In this document: positions 53,056 to 62,172 of the stretch, one piece after another
Numbering within the stretch: the first letter of the stretch is position 1
Layout: each line of letters opens with the position of its first letter
Origin: Bradyrhizobium genosp. L
GTDB taxonomy: Bacteria > Pseudomonadota > Alphaproteobacteria > Rhizobiales > Xanthobacteraceae
Direction: 5' to 3'
DNA length: 64,000 bases
Assembly (NCBI RefSeq): GCF_015624485.1
Contig: NZ_CP061378.1
Coordinates: forward strand, 1,302,001-1,366,000
The notes under the pieces: model-generated
Told to the model about the DNA's origin: nothing
Database searches by the model: none
What the model saw: only the letters and a program-made list of their open reading frames with translations
Translations under genes and position numbers: made by a program

Positions 53056-53703
53056 ATGAGATCAAGACCGCTCGGGCGTTCCACCCCTTGGCTCGCGATA
53101 CTGTTCGCCGCGGCTCTCGCCACGCCCGTCGCGGCGATCGCGCAGGGCGATGCGCCGGCGCCCAAAGCGCAGAAGAAGCTGCCCGAAGCGCCGAGCAAGC
53201 TGCCAAAAGTTCCGGCCGACCGCACCCGTGGGCTGGATTTCCTGTTCGGCGCGCTGAAGGCCGCGCCCGATGAAGCCAGCGCACGCCATGTCGAGGCGCG
53301 GATCTGGGCGCTCTGGCTGCAGTCTCCGAGCGACACCGCAGCCCTGCTGATGGTCCGCGCCAAGGCGGCGATCGACGCCCAGAACATGGACGTCGCGATG
53401 AAGTTGCTGGATTCGGTGATCAAGCTCAGGCCTGACTACACCGAGGCCTGGAACCGGCGCGCGACGCTTTATTACCTGAAGAACGACTACGTCCGGTCGC
53501 TGGAGGATTTGCAGCAAGTCCTGATCCGCGAGCCCCGCCATTTCGGTGCGCTCGCCGGCATCGGCATGATCATGCAGGACATGGGCGACGAGAAGCGGGC
53601 ACTGGACGCCTTCCGCAAGGCGTTGGCCGTCGACCCCTATCTGGAAAAGGTGCCGGAGATGGTCAAGCAGCTCTCCGAAAAGGTCGAAGGCCGCGATATC
53701 TGA
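53056..53703 (+). CDS. Exported TPR-repeat protein
   Basis: A 215-residue periplasmic protein with a signal peptide (RSTPWLAILFAAALATPVAA), an alanine/proline/lysine-rich linker, and about three tetratricopeptide repeats (DSVIKLRPDYTEAWNRRATL, EDLQQVLIREPRHFGALAGI, DAFRKALAVDPYLEKVPEMV). Probably a protein-protein adaptor. The gene lies just after the L36 terminator. Partner unknown. Confidence 0.85.
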   Translation: MRSRPLGRSTPWLAILFAAALATPVAAIAQGDAPAPKAQKKLPEAPSKLPKVPADRTRGLDFLFGALKAAPDEASARHVEARIWALWLQSPSDTAALLMVRAKAAIDAQNMDVAMKLLDSVIKLRPDYTEAWNRRATLYYLKNDYVRSLEDLQQVLIREPRHFGALAGIGMIMQDMGDEKRALDAFRKALAVDPYLEKVPEMVKQLSEKVEGRDI

Positions 53704-53805
53704 TCGCGCGCGGTTAACCACGATCGCGTGTCCGGCTGAGATCAACGGGAACGTGACTCGCGGGCGGGCTTACCCCCCATAGATTCCGGGGTGAGGAGCA
53801 AAGCC

Positions 53806-54072
53806 ATGAAATCATTGCTGCTGGCCGGCGCGATGCTGCTCGCGACCGCAACCACAGGCGTGGCCGACGGCCTTTATTGGGTGGTCGGAAATCGTGCCAC
53901 GGGCCGCTGTCCGATCGTCAGGACCAATCCGGTCATTGACGGTGACACCTGGTTCGGCGACGGGCCCTACAAATCGATGGCTGATGCGAAACTCGCCCGC
54001 TCGACGATCGGCGTATGCCCGAAGGACGATCCCTCAGACGCTGAAGTCGAGAATAGCGGCGATGCGCAGTAA
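53806..54072 (+). CDS. Small exported protein, unknown function
   Basis: An 88-residue protein starting MKSLLLAGAMLLATATTGVA (signal peptide), with two cysteines in ATGRCPIVRT and STIGVCPKDD that could form one disulfide. GAGGAG precedes ATG 53806; an upstream ATG at 53791 lies within that site. Unknown function; such small secreted proteins are common in Bradyrhizobium. Confidence 0.75.
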   Translation: MKSLLLAGAMLLATATTGVADGLYWVVGNRATGRCPIVRTNPVIDGDTWFGDGPYKSMADAKLARSTIGVCPKDDPSDAEVENSGDAQ

Positions 54073-54087
54073 GATGCGCGTCGATCG

Positions 54088-54264
54088 CTAGTGCAGGAAC
54101 TTGCCGCGGATTGCGCTGTCCTGGGCTACGGCAGCGTAGAATTGCTGCAGCTCTGCTTCCAGGTGCTCGTTGACGAGCAACAACGCCTTCAAGGCTCCGC
54201 GCAGGTCGCCATTGCAGCTTTCGACGATCTGATCGATGGCCGCATCGCTAGGGTCGGAAATCAT
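54088..54264 (-). CDS. Small 58-residue protein, unknown function
   Basis: A short minus-strand gene. It begins MISDPSDAAIDQIVESCNGD and ends AVAQDSAIRGKFLH, predicted all-helical and acidic. A strong GGAGGAG site is correctly spaced before ATG 54264, and third codon positions are GC-rich. The C-terminus lies 15 bp from the convergent 88-residue protein's stop. The family is not recognised, but the ribosome site and composition argue it is real. Confidence 0.7.
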   Translation of the reverse strand: MISDPSDAAIDQIVESCNGDLRGALKALLLVNEHLEAELQQFYAAVAQDSAIRGKFLH

Positions 54265-54610
54265 GTTACTCCTCCGATTGTTCCCGTTGAACTCGTCGTG
54301 ATGGAATTCGGTTCCTGTGAATAGCGTGGACGAGCCAGGGACCGTTCCGGTTTCGATGAAGCATCGCGCCTCATGGCGAAATTGGCACCGGCAATCTATG
54401 AAATTGCTAATGACGCTGGTATGAACCCGCTATCCACAGGCTGGGCGCAATGTGGACAAGTCGGACAGGCCCGGCGCTGGACGCGCCTGCCGGCGGCTGA
54501 ATGGGGAAGCTAAGCCGCTGAAACTCCGTATGATCGCGGATTAGGCTAAAGATCGATTGCCCTCTCCCAGAAGTTGCGGCAAAGCCTGCTGCGGCTGGGG
54601 GACTTACTTT
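54265..54610. other. 346-bp intergenic region
   Basis: Between the 58-residue minus-strand gene and the lipoprotein gene. It holds both promoters. A 46-codon frame at 54373-54513 has AT-rich third positions and no ribosome site and is not called. I see no repeat or RNA. Confidence 0.4.
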
Positions 54611-55051
54611 ATGAATCGCGTTTTTGCTGCGGCGTTTTGCGTCGCATTGGGCGGCTGCGCCTCGGTGACACGGGGCACCACGGAAACCATCTCCATCGCG
54701 TCGACACCATCAGGAGCGACGGCGGATATTGCCGGGCTGGAAATCCCGACCGCCTGTGTCACGCCCTGCGCCATCCAGGCCAAACGCAACGCCGACATCG
54801 TCGTCACCGTCAGCAAGGAAGGCTACGACCCGCAGATCATCCCCCTGACCAAGGATATTAGCGGATCCGGCGGTGCCGGCTTCGCCGGAAATCTCCTGCT
54901 CGGGGGCGTGGTCGGCATGGGGGTCGATGCGGCGACCGGCGCAGCGCTCGATCACAAGCCCAATCCGGTGATCGTCACGTTGCAACCGAGCGCGCCTCCG
55001 CCGCCCCCGCGGCCGCGGCCGCCAAAGCGGCGCGAGAAGCCGGTCTCGTAG
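54611..55051 (+). CDS. PEGA-like outer-membrane lipoprotein
   Basis: A 146-residue lipoprotein with a lipobox GGCAS (modified Cys18), a small PEGA-like beta domain (ISIASTPSGATADIAGLEIP, VVTVSKEGYDPQIIPLTK), a glycine-rich hydrophobic patch (GAGFAGNLLLGGVVGMGVDA) and a proline-rich basic tail. ATG 54611 starts the signal peptide. Role probably structural or surface-associated. Confidence 0.8.
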   Translation: MNRVFAAAFCVALGGCASVTRGTTETISIASTPSGATADIAGLEIPTACVTPCAIQAKRNADIVVTVSKEGYDPQIIPLTKDISGSGGAGFAGNLLLGGVVGMGVDAATGAALDHKPNPVIVTLQPSAPPPPPRPRPPKRREKPVS

Positions 55052-55112
55052 GCCGCGGACTTGCCGTAGCGTCGCCGCGCCAATAGCATCGGGCGATCGT
55101 CCTCATTGCTCG

Positions 55113-56099
55113 GTGCCCTGGATCGTCCGGATCGTCTTGATGCTCATTGCGATCGTCTTGCTCGCGGCAGCCGGGCTGGCTCTGGCGACGCAAGTCGGCG
55201 TGGCCCTGATCGAGCGCGCCTTTCCGGCTCGGGGCCGCATGATCGATGTTGCCGGCGCGCGGCTGCACGTGGTCGAGCTCGGTCCGCCCGACGCGGCAGG
55301 ACCGCCGGTCGTGATCCTGCATGGCGCAAGCTCCAACCTGCGCGCGATGCGCCCGCTCGGCGAGATGATCGCCAAGACCCGGCGCGTGATCCTGGTCGAC
55401 CGGCCCGGCCATGGCTGGAGCACGCGCGAGCGCGTCGCGGATTCGACGCCGGCGATCCAGGGCCGCATGATCGTGGAGGCGCTCGGCAGGCTCGGCGTCA
55501 ATGAGGCGATCGTGCTGGCGCATTCCTGGGCCGGCGCGCTCGCGCTTCGAATGGCACTGGATTATCCCGATTGCGTTGCCGGCCTCGTGCTGCTTGCGCC
55601 CGTCGCCTATCCCTGGCGCGGCGGCGTCGGGCGATACAACAATCTGATCTCAACGCCCGTGATCGGGCCACTGCTCGCCTACACGATCACGTTGCCGTTC
55701 GGCTGGCTCGTCGCCGATGCGGGCGCGCGCGGCGCGTTTGCGCCGCAAGAGATGCCCACCGATTTCGTCCGCGACAGCGCGACGCTGCTGCTGTTGCGCC
55801 CGCGCGAGTTCATCGCCAATGCGCGCGACCTCGTGACCTTGAAGGCTGCCGTCGTGGCGCAGGCGCCACGCTATGCCGAGATCAAGGTGCCGGTCAGCAT
55901 CATCGCCGGCGATGACGCCGACAAGACCGTCTTCTCCGATATCCACGCGCGCCCGCTCGCGGCAACGTTGCCGGACGCCAGACTGACCGTGCTGCCCGGC
56001 GTCGGCCACATCGTGCAGTACGCGGCCCCCGATCTCGTCAAGTCCGAGGTCGACACGATGGTCGCCCGGTTGGCGCGCAAGACCGCCACGGTGGAATAG
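55113..56099 (+). CDS. Membrane-anchored alpha/beta hydrolase
   Basis: A 328-residue alpha/beta-fold hydrolase with an N-terminal hydrophobic anchor ([20 protein letters not shown]). Nucleophile serine is in [11 protein letters not shown], oxyanion region in [14 protein letters not shown], and final histidine in [13 protein letters not shown]. The GTG start at 55113 places the anchor at residues 4-24. Substrate cannot be inferred; it follows the lipoprotein by 61 bp. Confidence 0.85.
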   Translation: MPWIVRIVLMLIAIVLLAAAGLALATQVGVALIERAFPARGRMIDVAGARLHVVELGPPDAAGPPVVILHGASSNLRAMRPLGEMIAKTRRVILVDRPGHGWSTRERVADSTPAIQGRMIVEALGRLGVNEAIVLAHSWAGALALRMALDYPDCVAGLVLLAPVAYPWRGGVGRYNNLISTPVIGPLLAYTITLPFGWLVADAGARGAFAPQEMPTDFVRDSATLLLLRPREFIANARDLVTLKAAVVAQAPRYAEIKVPVSIIAGDDADKTVFSDIHARPLAATLPDARLTVLPGVGHIVQYAAPDLVKSEVDTMVARLARKTATVE

Positions 56100-56129
56100 A
56101 CCGCCCCCCGCGAATCTGTGATCCGGCGA

Positions 56130-56174
56130 GGCTTGCGCGGTTCCATGATGCCGAACATCATGGCTTGCGCGGTT
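56130..56174. promoter_or_regulatory. Dyad framed by direct repeats upstream of poxB
   Basis: Direct repeats GGCTTGCGCGGTT at 56130-56142 and 56162-56174 (period 32) flank the dyad CCATGATG-CCGAA-CATCATGG (56143-56163). The block ends 26 bp before the poxB ATG. This compact arrangement looks like an operator. Confidence 0.55.
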
Positions 56175-56200
56175 TCGGCTCTCATCGAAGGACAGGCATC

Positions 56201-57937
56201 ATGCGGATCGACAATGTCGCAGACCTCATCGCAGAAACCCTTGCCCAAGCCGGCGTGAAGCGCATCTACGGCATCGTCGGCGACAGCCTCAACGGGCTGA
56301 CCGAGGCGCTGCGCAAGCGCGGCACGATCGGCTGGCTCCATGTCCGGCACGAGGAGGTCGCAGCCTTCGCCGCATCCGCCGAAGCCCAGATCACCGGCGA
56401 GCTCGCGGTCTGTGCCGGCTCGTGCGGCCCGGGCAATCTCCATCTCATCAACGGCCTGTTCGACGCGCATCGTAGCCGCACCCCGGTGCTGGCGCTGGCG
56501 GCGCAGATCCCGTCCGCCGAGATCGGCGGCGGCTATTTCCAGGAGACCCATCCGCAGGACCTGTTCCGCGAATGCAGCCATTATTGCGAACTAGTGTCCG
56601 ATGCCTCGCAATTGCCCTACATGCTGGAGAACGCGATCCGGGCCGCGGTCGGCAAGCGTGGCGTCGCGGTGCTGGTGCTGCCGGGTGACGTCGCGTTCAA
56701 GCCCGCGCCGAAGCGCAGCGTCTCGCCCAATCCCGGCCTGCTGCCGCCGGCGCCCGTGGTGCGCCCGGCCGACGCCGAATTGACGGCGCTCGCCAATCTG
56801 CTCAATGGCGCCAAGCGCGTGACGCTGTTCTGCGGCCGCGGCTGCGCCGGCGCGCATGACAATCTGATGAAGCTTGCGGAGGCGCTGAAGAGCCCGATCG
56901 TGCACGCGCTCGGCGGCAAGGAATATGTCGAATACGACAATCCCTACGACGTCGGCATGACCGGCTTCATCGGCTTCTCCTCCGGCTATGCTGCGATGCA
57001 TGCCTGCGACGTGCTGCTGATGCTGGGTACTGACTTTCCCTACAAGCAGTTTTTCCCGACCGATGTCAGCGTCGCACAGGTCGATATCCGCCCCGAGCAG
57101 CTCGGCCGCCGCTGCAAGCTCGATCTCGGCATCGTCGGCGACGTCAACGAAACCATCGCCGCGCTGCTGCCCAAGCTGACCGCGAAGACGGACCGCAAGC
57201 ATCTCGATGCCGCAATGGCCCACTACAAGGACGTCCGCGCCGGCCTCGACGATCTCGCTCGTGGCAAGCCAGGCCAGAAGCCGATCCATCCGCAATATCT
57301 GGCCCGTCTGCTCAGCGAGCACGCCACTGAAGATGCCGTGTTCACCGCCGACGTCGGCACGCCGACGATCTGGTCGGCGCGCTATCTCAAGATGAACGGC
57401 AAGCGCCGCCTGATCGGCTCGCTGGTGCACGGCTCGATGGCCAATGCGATGGCGCAGGCGATCGGCGTGCAGGCGACGCAGCCGAAGCGCCAGGTGGTGT
57501 CGATGTCCGGCGACGGCGGCTTTGCCATGCTGATGGGAGACCTGATCACGCTGACGCAGGCCAAGCTGCCGGTGAAGGTCGTGATCTTCAACAACAGCGT
57601 GCTCGGCTTCGTTGCGCTGGAGATGAAGGCGGCCGGCTTCATCGAGACCGGCGTCGACCTGAAGAATCCCGATTTCGCGGCGATGGCCCGCGCGATGGGC
57701 ATTCACGGCATCCGGGTGGAGGACCCCGGCGAGCTCGAGGCCGCGGTCCGCGACGTGTTGGCGCATGACGGCCCGGCCGTGCTCGATGTCGTGACCGCGA
57801 CCCAGGAATTGTCGATGCCGCCGACCATCACGCTGGAGCAGGTCAAGGGCTTCAGCCTGTGGGTGCTGCGCGCCGTGATGAGCGGTCGCGGCGACGAGGT
57901 CGTCGATCTCGCCAAGACCAATCTGCTGCCGCGCTGA
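56201..57937 (+). CDS. poxB: Thiamine-diphosphate enzyme, pyruvate oxidase/PoxB-like
   Basis: A 578-residue TPP-dependent enzyme of the PoxB/acetolactate-synthase family. The catalytic glutamate is in [20 protein letters not shown] near residue 50, and the TPP-binding [22 protein letters not shown] motif near residue 437. C-terminal helix may bind membrane as in pyruvate:quinone oxidoreductase, decarboxylating pyruvate to acetate. ATG 56201 is preceded by GAAGGA. A complex dyad/direct-repeat operator lies just upstream. Confidence 0.88.
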   Translation: MRIDNVADLIAETLAQAGVKRIYGIVGDSLNGLTEALRKRGTIGWLHVRHEEVAAFAASAEAQITGELAVCAGSCGPGNLHLINGLFDAHRSRTPVLALAAQIPSAEIGGGYFQETHPQDLFRECSHYCELVSDASQLPYMLENAIRAAVGKRGVAVLVLPGDVAFKPAPKRSVSPNPGLLPPAPVVRPADAELTALANLLNGAKRVTLFCGRGCAGAHDNLMKLAEALKSPIVHALGGKEYVEYDNPYDVGMTGFIGFSSGYAAMHACDVLLMLGTDFPYKQFFPTDVSVAQVDIRPEQLGRRCKLDLGIVGDVNETIAALLPKLTAKTDRKHLDAAMAHYKDVRAGLDDLARGKPGQKPIHPQYLARLLSEHATEDAVFTADVGTPTIWSARYLKMNGKRRLIGSLVHGSMANAMAQAIGVQATQPKRQVVSMSGDGGFAMLMGDLITLTQAKLPVKVVIFNNSVLGFVALEMKAAGFIETGVDLKNPDFAAMARAMGIHGIRVEDPGELEAAVRDVLAHDGPAVLDVVTATQELSMPPTITLEQVKGFSLWVLRAVMSGRGDEVVDLAKTNLLPR

Positions 57938-57946
57938 TCAAGCGAA

Positions 57947-57980
57947 AACGTCCGCCCTGGCATCTCCCGGGGCGGACGTT
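57947..57980. terminator. Hairpin between poxB and cytochrome c genes
   Basis: AACGTCCGCCC and GGGCGGACGTT form an eleven-base stem around a 12-base loop, within the 79-bp convergent gap. No T-tract follows on the plus strand; on the minus strand the left side is TTTTC-like. Likely a bidirectional terminator. Confidence 0.6.
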
Positions 57981-58016
57981 GGACGTTGAGGCGGACGTCG
58001 GGATCGATGCCGTCGA

Positions 58017-58412
58017 TTACTGCTTTTGCTTGCCGTCCTTGTCGAACGACGAAATGTAGGCCCAGATGTTGTTGGCCTCGGTCTCGTTCTTGATGCCGGC
58101 GAACGCCATCTTGGTGCCGGGGATCTTGCCCTTCGGGTCCTTGATGTATTCGAGGAACTGCTCCTTGTTCCAGGTGATCCCGGAATTCTTGTTGGCATCC
58201 GAATAATTGTAGTCGGGTGCGGAGCCGGAATGGCGGCCGTCGAGGCCGTTGAGCTCGGGCCCGACCTTGTTCTTGGCGCCTTCGCCGATGGCATGGCAGG
58301 CCAGGCATTTGTTGAACGAGGTCTTGCCGGCGGCAGCATCCTGCGCCAGCGCGGAGGATGCGGAAGCCAGCGATGTGACGACCGCCAGCGCGCTCAAGGT
58401 CTTCAGGTTCAT
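58017..58412 (-). CDS. Class I cytochrome c (CycA/c550-like)
   Basis: A 131-residue periplasmic cytochrome with a signal peptide (MNLKTLSALAVVTSLASASS ... ALAQ), haem site CLACH near residues 36-40, and the axial methionine in IPGTKMAFAG near 101. The pattern strongly resembles soluble cytochromes c2/c550 of Bradyrhizobium. It would shuttle electrons between the bc1 complex or dehydrogenases and terminal oxidases. Confidence 0.92.
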   Translation of the reverse strand: MNLKTLSALAVVTSLASASSALAQDAAAGKTSFNKCLACHAIGEGAKNKVGPELNGLDGRHSGSAPDYNYSDANKNSGITWNKEQFLEYIKDPKGKIPGTKMAFAGIKNETEANNIWAYISSFDKDGKQKQ

Positions 58413-58450
58413 GGGGTTCTCTTCGTTTCGTCCCGGGGGCTAGTAGAATC

Positions 58451-58504
58451 GTTTGTGGCATGTCCGACTTGCACAGGACAAGCCACGAAACCTTGACAGG
58501 TTTC
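58451..58504. promoter_or_regulatory. Overlapping inverted repeats upstream of glcD
   Basis: A long imperfect dyad pairs GTTTGTGGCATGTCC (58451-58465) with GGACAAGCCACGAAAC (58476-58491). Its last bases are shared by a second perfect dyad GAAACC-TTGACA-GGTTTC (58487-58504) whose centre is a consensus -35 hexamer. The two structures are mutually exclusive. It is located between the cytochrome and glcD genes, 146 bp before glcD. Confidence 0.5.
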
Positions 58505-58649
58505 ATGGCAGGTCGCTTGCCCGAGAGCGAACTCGCCATCGCGGGCGAGCGCAATCCGACCTTCGGCCGGCTGGCGCAAAACAGATGCGGACCCGATTGA
58601 TTTGTCGTAACAAATCGGCGAGGGGGCAGGGACCTCCGAGGAAACAGCG

Positions 58650-60143
58650 ATGTCCATCATGATGCCGGCGGCCGACCAGGCCGTGCTCGCGCGCCGCGCC
58701 GAGATCGTCGCCGCCCTGCGCGCCATCGTCCCGGGCGAAGGCGTGATCGACAGTGCCGCCGAGATGCTGGCCTATGAATCCGATGGCCTGACCGCCTACC
58801 GGCAGCCGCCGATGGTCGTGGTGTTGCCCGATACCACCGAGCAGGTCTCACGGGTCCTGAAATATTGCCAGGCGCAGGGCATCAAGGTGGTGCCGCGCGG
58901 CTCCGGCACCTCGCTGTCCGGCGGCGCGCTGCCGCTCGCCGATGGCGTGCTGCTGGGTCTCGGCAAATTCAAGCGCATCCGCGAGATCGATTTCGACAAC
59001 CGCGTCGTCGTCACCGAGCCCGGCGTCACCAATCTGGCGATCAGCCAGGCGGTGGCCCATGCCGGCTTCTATTACGCGCCCGACCCGTCGTCGCAGATCG
59101 CCTGCTCGATCGGCGGCAATGTCGCGGAAAATTCCGGCGGCGTGCACTGCCTGAAATACGGAATGACCACCAACAACGTGCTCGGCTGCGAGATCGTGCT
59201 GATGAACGGCGAGATCCTGCGCGTCGGCGGCAAGTCGGCGGAGAATTGCGGCTACGACCTGATGGGCATCATCACCGGCTCGGAAGGGCTGCTCGGCGTC
59301 ATCACCGAGATCACGGTCCGCATCCTGCAGAAGCCGGAGACGGCGCGCGCGCTGATGGTCGGCTTTGCGCAAGTCGAAGCCGCCGGCGAATGCGTTGCCG
59401 CCATCATCGGCGCCGGCATCATCCCGGGCGGCATGGAGATGATGGACAAGCCCGCGATTCACGCCGCCGAGGCCTTCGTCCATGCCGGCTATCCGCTCGA
59501 TGTCGAGGCGCTGCTGATCATCGAGCTCGACGGCCCCTCGGTCGAGGTCGATGAATTGATCAAGCGGGTCGAGGCGATCGCGCAAGGCTGCGGCTCGACC
59601 TCCTGCCAGATCTCAACCTCGGAGGCCGAGCGCAACCTGTTCTGGGCCGGCCGCAAGGCGGCCTTCCCCGCGGTCGGGCGGATCTCGCCGGACTATCTCT
59701 GCATGGACGGCACGATCCCGCGCGGCGCGCTGCCAAAGGCGCTGGCGCGGATCCGCGAGTTGTCGGAAAAATACGGCCTCGGCGTCGCCAACGTGTTCCA
59801 CGCCGGCGACGGCAATCTGCATCCGCTGATCCTCTATGACGCCAACAAGCCCGGCGAGATCGAGAAGGCCGAAGCGTTCGGCGCCGATATCCTGCGCTGC
59901 TGTGTCGAGCTCGGCGGCGTGCTCACCGGCGAGCACGGCGTCGGCATCGAGAAGCGCGATCTGATGGGCGAGATGTTCACCGAGATCGACCTCAACCAGC
60001 AGCAGCGCCTGAAATGCGCCTTCGACGCGAAGGGCCTGCTCAATCCCGGCAAGGTGTTTCCGACCCTGCACCGCTGCGCCGAGCTCGGCCGCGTGCACGT
60101 GCATGCCGGCAGGCTGGCGTTTCCGGAGATCCCGCGGTTCTAG
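58650..60143 (+). CDS. glcD: Glycolate oxidase FAD-binding subunit GlcD
   Basis: A 497-residue FAD-linked oxidase. FAD-binding PCMH motif PRGSGTSLSGGALPLADGVL lies near residues 88-107, CSIGGNVAENSGGVHCLKYG near 152-171, and the substrate-side YGLGVANVFHAGDGNLHPLI near 374-393, as in GlcD and D-lactate dehydrogenases. ATG 58650 has a GAGGAA site. GlcD oxidises glycolate to glyoxylate together with GlcE and GlcF. Here glcE is 2.85 kb downstream instead of adjacent; glcF may lie beyond the window. Confidence 0.93.
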   Translation: MSIMMPAADQAVLARRAEIVAALRAIVPGEGVIDSAAEMLAYESDGLTAYRQPPMVVVLPDTTEQVSRVLKYCQAQGIKVVPRGSGTSLSGGALPLADGVLLGLGKFKRIREIDFDNRVVVTEPGVTNLAISQAVAHAGFYYAPDPSSQIACSIGGNVAENSGGVHCLKYGMTTNNVLGCEIVLMNGEILRVGGKSAENCGYDLMGIITGSEGLLGVITEITVRILQKPETARALMVGFAQVEAAGECVAAIIGAGIIPGGMEMMDKPAIHAAEAFVHAGYPLDVEALLIIELDGPSVEVDELIKRVEAIAQGCGSTSCQISTSEAERNLFWAGRKAAFPAVGRISPDYLCMDGTIPRGALPKALARIRELSEKYGLGVANVFHAGDGNLHPLILYDANKPGEIEKAEAFGADILRCCVELGGVLTGEHGVGIEKRDLMGEMFTEIDLNQQQRLKCAFDAKGLLNPGKVFPTLHRCAELGRVHVHAGRLAFPEIPRF

Positions 60144-60242
60144 AGCATTTCGGTTCTGATTGAATCAGAACCGAAGCTCTAGCTTTTTGTTTTGACGCGT
60201 TTTCTTCACGCGAACCGGTATCCACTTCGCTCGAAAACGCTC
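60142..60242. repeat. Dispersed palindromic repeat (family F)
   Basis: AGAGCATTTCGGTTCTGATT pairs with TGAATCAGAACCGAAGCTCT, followed by a T-rich CTTTTTGTTTTGACGCG block and a second symmetric half ending GAAAACGCTCT. I recognise this as a repeat type frequent in Bradyrhizobium genomes. It starts within the glcD stop codon and could provide a terminator. Confidence 0.8.
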
Positions 60243-60373
60243 TAACGAACCGCTAAAATTCGACCGAAGACCGAAGCCCGCGGATAACCTTAACCGGCGC
60301 TTACCTGTGGCCGCCGGCGCGTCGCCATGCACCGTTTACACGCCCTTAGCGCCTTCTTCCGTATTTTCCGGCG

Positions 60374-61546
60374 ATGCAGGCGTCACCCCGACCTTCACCC
60401 ATGTTCAGCCTGGCCGACCAGCTGGCGCTGTCGCGCAATCGGCCGGCGGGGTTCGACTACATGCGGATCGCGCTCGCGGCGGCGATCGTCTGCCTGCACA
60501 GCCTCAACGTCACGGTCGGCTTCACCCGGACGCTGGAGATCCTGAGCTCGGCGCGCATCGGCGTCGCCATGATCCTGGCGCTGTTCTTCGCGCTGAGCGG
60601 CTTTCTGGTGACGGGCAGCCTCTTGCGGTGCAGGAGCCTGATCTCGTTCCTCGGCTTGCGCCTGCTGCGCATCGGGCCGGCGCTTGCGGTGGAGACGACG
60701 CTGTCCGCCATCGTCATCGGCCCGCTGTTCACCGAATTGCCGCTGGCGCAATACTTTGCGGACCCGAAATTCGCGCACTACTTTCGCAATATCGTCGGCG
60801 ACATCCACTATCAGCTGCCCGGCGTCTTCCTGCACAATCCGATGGCCGACGTCGTGAATGCCCAGCTCTGGACGGTGCCGTATGAGCTGTGGTGCTACAT
60901 CATCCTGGCGGCTCTTGCCGCCGCCACCATCTGCTTCAGCAGGGCTCTGTATCTCGCCTTCCTGGGCTGCGCGCAGGTCGGGCTCGTCGCTTACGCGCTT
61001 CTTTATCCCAGCGAGCCCTCGATCCAGCTCGCGCCGCATTTGCTGGTGTTCTGCTTCCTCGCCGGCGTCGGCTTCCATCTCTGGCGCGACAAGACGCCGT
61101 TCAACCGCACCACATTCCTGTTTGCGCTGGTGGTTTGCGCCGCCTGCCTGACGATGCGGTCCATCGAGGTGCTGGCTCCGGTGCCGGCCGCCTATGTCGC
61201 GTGCTATCTCGGCGCGCTGAACCCGCGGCGGAGCTGGATCGTGTCGTCCGGCGACTACTCCTACGGCATCTTCCTCTATGGCTTCGCGATCCAGCAATGC
61301 GTCGCCGCGTTCGGCACGCCGGTTCGGCACTGGTATCTGAACATCCTGATCAGCCTGCCGATCTGCTTCTGCGTCGCCTTCGCATCCTGGCACCTGGTCG
61401 AGAAGCATGCGCTGCGGCTCAAGAGCCGGATCAACCGGTTCGAATCCGCGGTGCTGGCACGGATCTCGATCATAGGCTTCTGGCGCAGGTCGCATGACGC
61501 GATCGAACTCGGCGTCACGCTCGGCAACAATCGCGTATCGGTCTGA
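60374..61546 (+). CDS. Acyltransferase-3 family membrane protein
   Basis: A 390-residue OafA-like protein with about ten predicted membrane spans. Characteristic features are GFDYMRIALAAAIVCLHSLN (the RxxA/H motif) near residue 27 and ALFFALSGFLVTGSLLR near 68. It lacks the SGNH domain of the homolog at 34110. It probably O-acylates a surface glycan. ATG 60374 is used; ATG 60401 is an alternative. Located inside what is usually an uninterrupted glcD-glcE unit. Confidence 0.87.
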   Translation: MQASPRPSPMFSLADQLALSRNRPAGFDYMRIALAAAIVCLHSLNVTVGFTRTLEILSSARIGVAMILALFFALSGFLVTGSLLRCRSLISFLGLRLLRIGPALAVETTLSAIVIGPLFTELPLAQYFADPKFAHYFRNIVGDIHYQLPGVFLHNPMADVVNAQLWTVPYELWCYIILAALAAATICFSRALYLAFLGCAQVGLVAYALLYPSEPSIQLAPHLLVFCFLAGVGFHLWRDKTPFNRTTFLFALVVCAACLTMRSIEVLAPVPAAYVACYLGALNPRRSWIVSSGDYSYGIFLYGFAIQQCVAAFGTPVRHWYLNILISLPICFCVAFASWHLVEKHALRLKSRINRFESAVLARISIIGFWRRSHDAIELGVTLGNNRVSV

Positions 61547-61565
61547 GGCCGTGCCGGACTGCGGT

Positions 61566-61588
61566 GCGGGCCTGCGATGCAAGCCCGC
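61566..61588. terminator. Bidirectional hairpin between convergent genes
   Basis: GCGGGCCTGC-GAT-GCAAGCCCGC gives ten paired positions with one mismatch. It sits in the 57-bp convergent gap between the acyltransferase and monooxygenase genes; no U-tract. Confidence 0.5.
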
Positions 61589-61603
61589 CCGCGAAGGCGC
61601 CGC

Positions 61604-62095
61604 CTACAGCAGCGCATATTGCATGCGTTCGCGTTTTGCCAGCAGCGGCAGCGCCTCGCCCGCGATGTAGGTCTTGAAGTGGGCGCTGTCCTGATGCGCC
61701 TTGAACGCGGCCTCGTCGCGGAACAACTCGTAGAACAGGAACTGCCCCGGGTTGTCCTTGGCCCGCGAGATCAGGAATAGCTTTACGCCGGCTTCGCGCT
61801 GCGCCTCGGGCAGGAAGCGGTCGAGGATCGCGGCGACCTTGTCGGCCTCGCCCGGCTTCGCTTCCCATTGCGCGACGATCAGCAAGCCGCCGCCGTCGAC
61901 CGCGTCGCTGATCGATTTCTGTGTTGCATAGTGCTTCATGGTGCTGGCTCCTAGTGGCTGTTGAGATTGCGATGACGATATCGTCCAGGGCGCGAGATAG
62001 ATCGCCAGGACGGTTCCGAGGGCGGAGATCACCGACCTGCGGCTGAACGCTTCACGGGATCGCGGCGCTGTCGGCGCCGCATTCGATCGCTCCAT
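61604..62095 (-). CDS. Twin-arginine-exported antibiotic-biosynthesis-monooxygenase-like protein
   Basis: A 163-residue protein. The N-terminus bears a Tat-like leader (REAFSRRSVISALGTVLAIY), then a dimeric ferredoxin-like ABM domain (GLLIVAQWEAKPGEADKVAA, FYELFRDEAAFKAHQDSAHF). ATG 62095, with GGAGA upstream, is preferred over ATG 62107. ABM proteins include quinol monooxygenases (YgiN). Export of this domain is unusual. It is divergent from the ArsR gene with a strong dyad between them. Confidence 0.82.
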   Translation of the reverse strand: MERSNAAPTAPRSREAFSRRSVISALGTVLAIYLAPWTISSSQSQQPLGASTMKHYATQKSISDAVDGGGLLIVAQWEAKPGEADKVAAILDRFLPEAQREAGVKLFLISRAKDNPGQFLFYELFRDEAAFKAHQDSAHFKTYIAGEALPLLAKRERMQYALL

Positions 62096-62172
62096 GTCTG
62101 TCTCCATCGGTTGGTTTCGAACGCGATCGGTGCAAGCTTGTAGCGATCGCACTGCCGGATGGATTCGCCTGG

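Noticed and set aside
54373..54513. A 46-codon plus-strand frame
   Set aside because: No ribosome site, AT-rich third positions unlike neighbours, and no recognisable composition.
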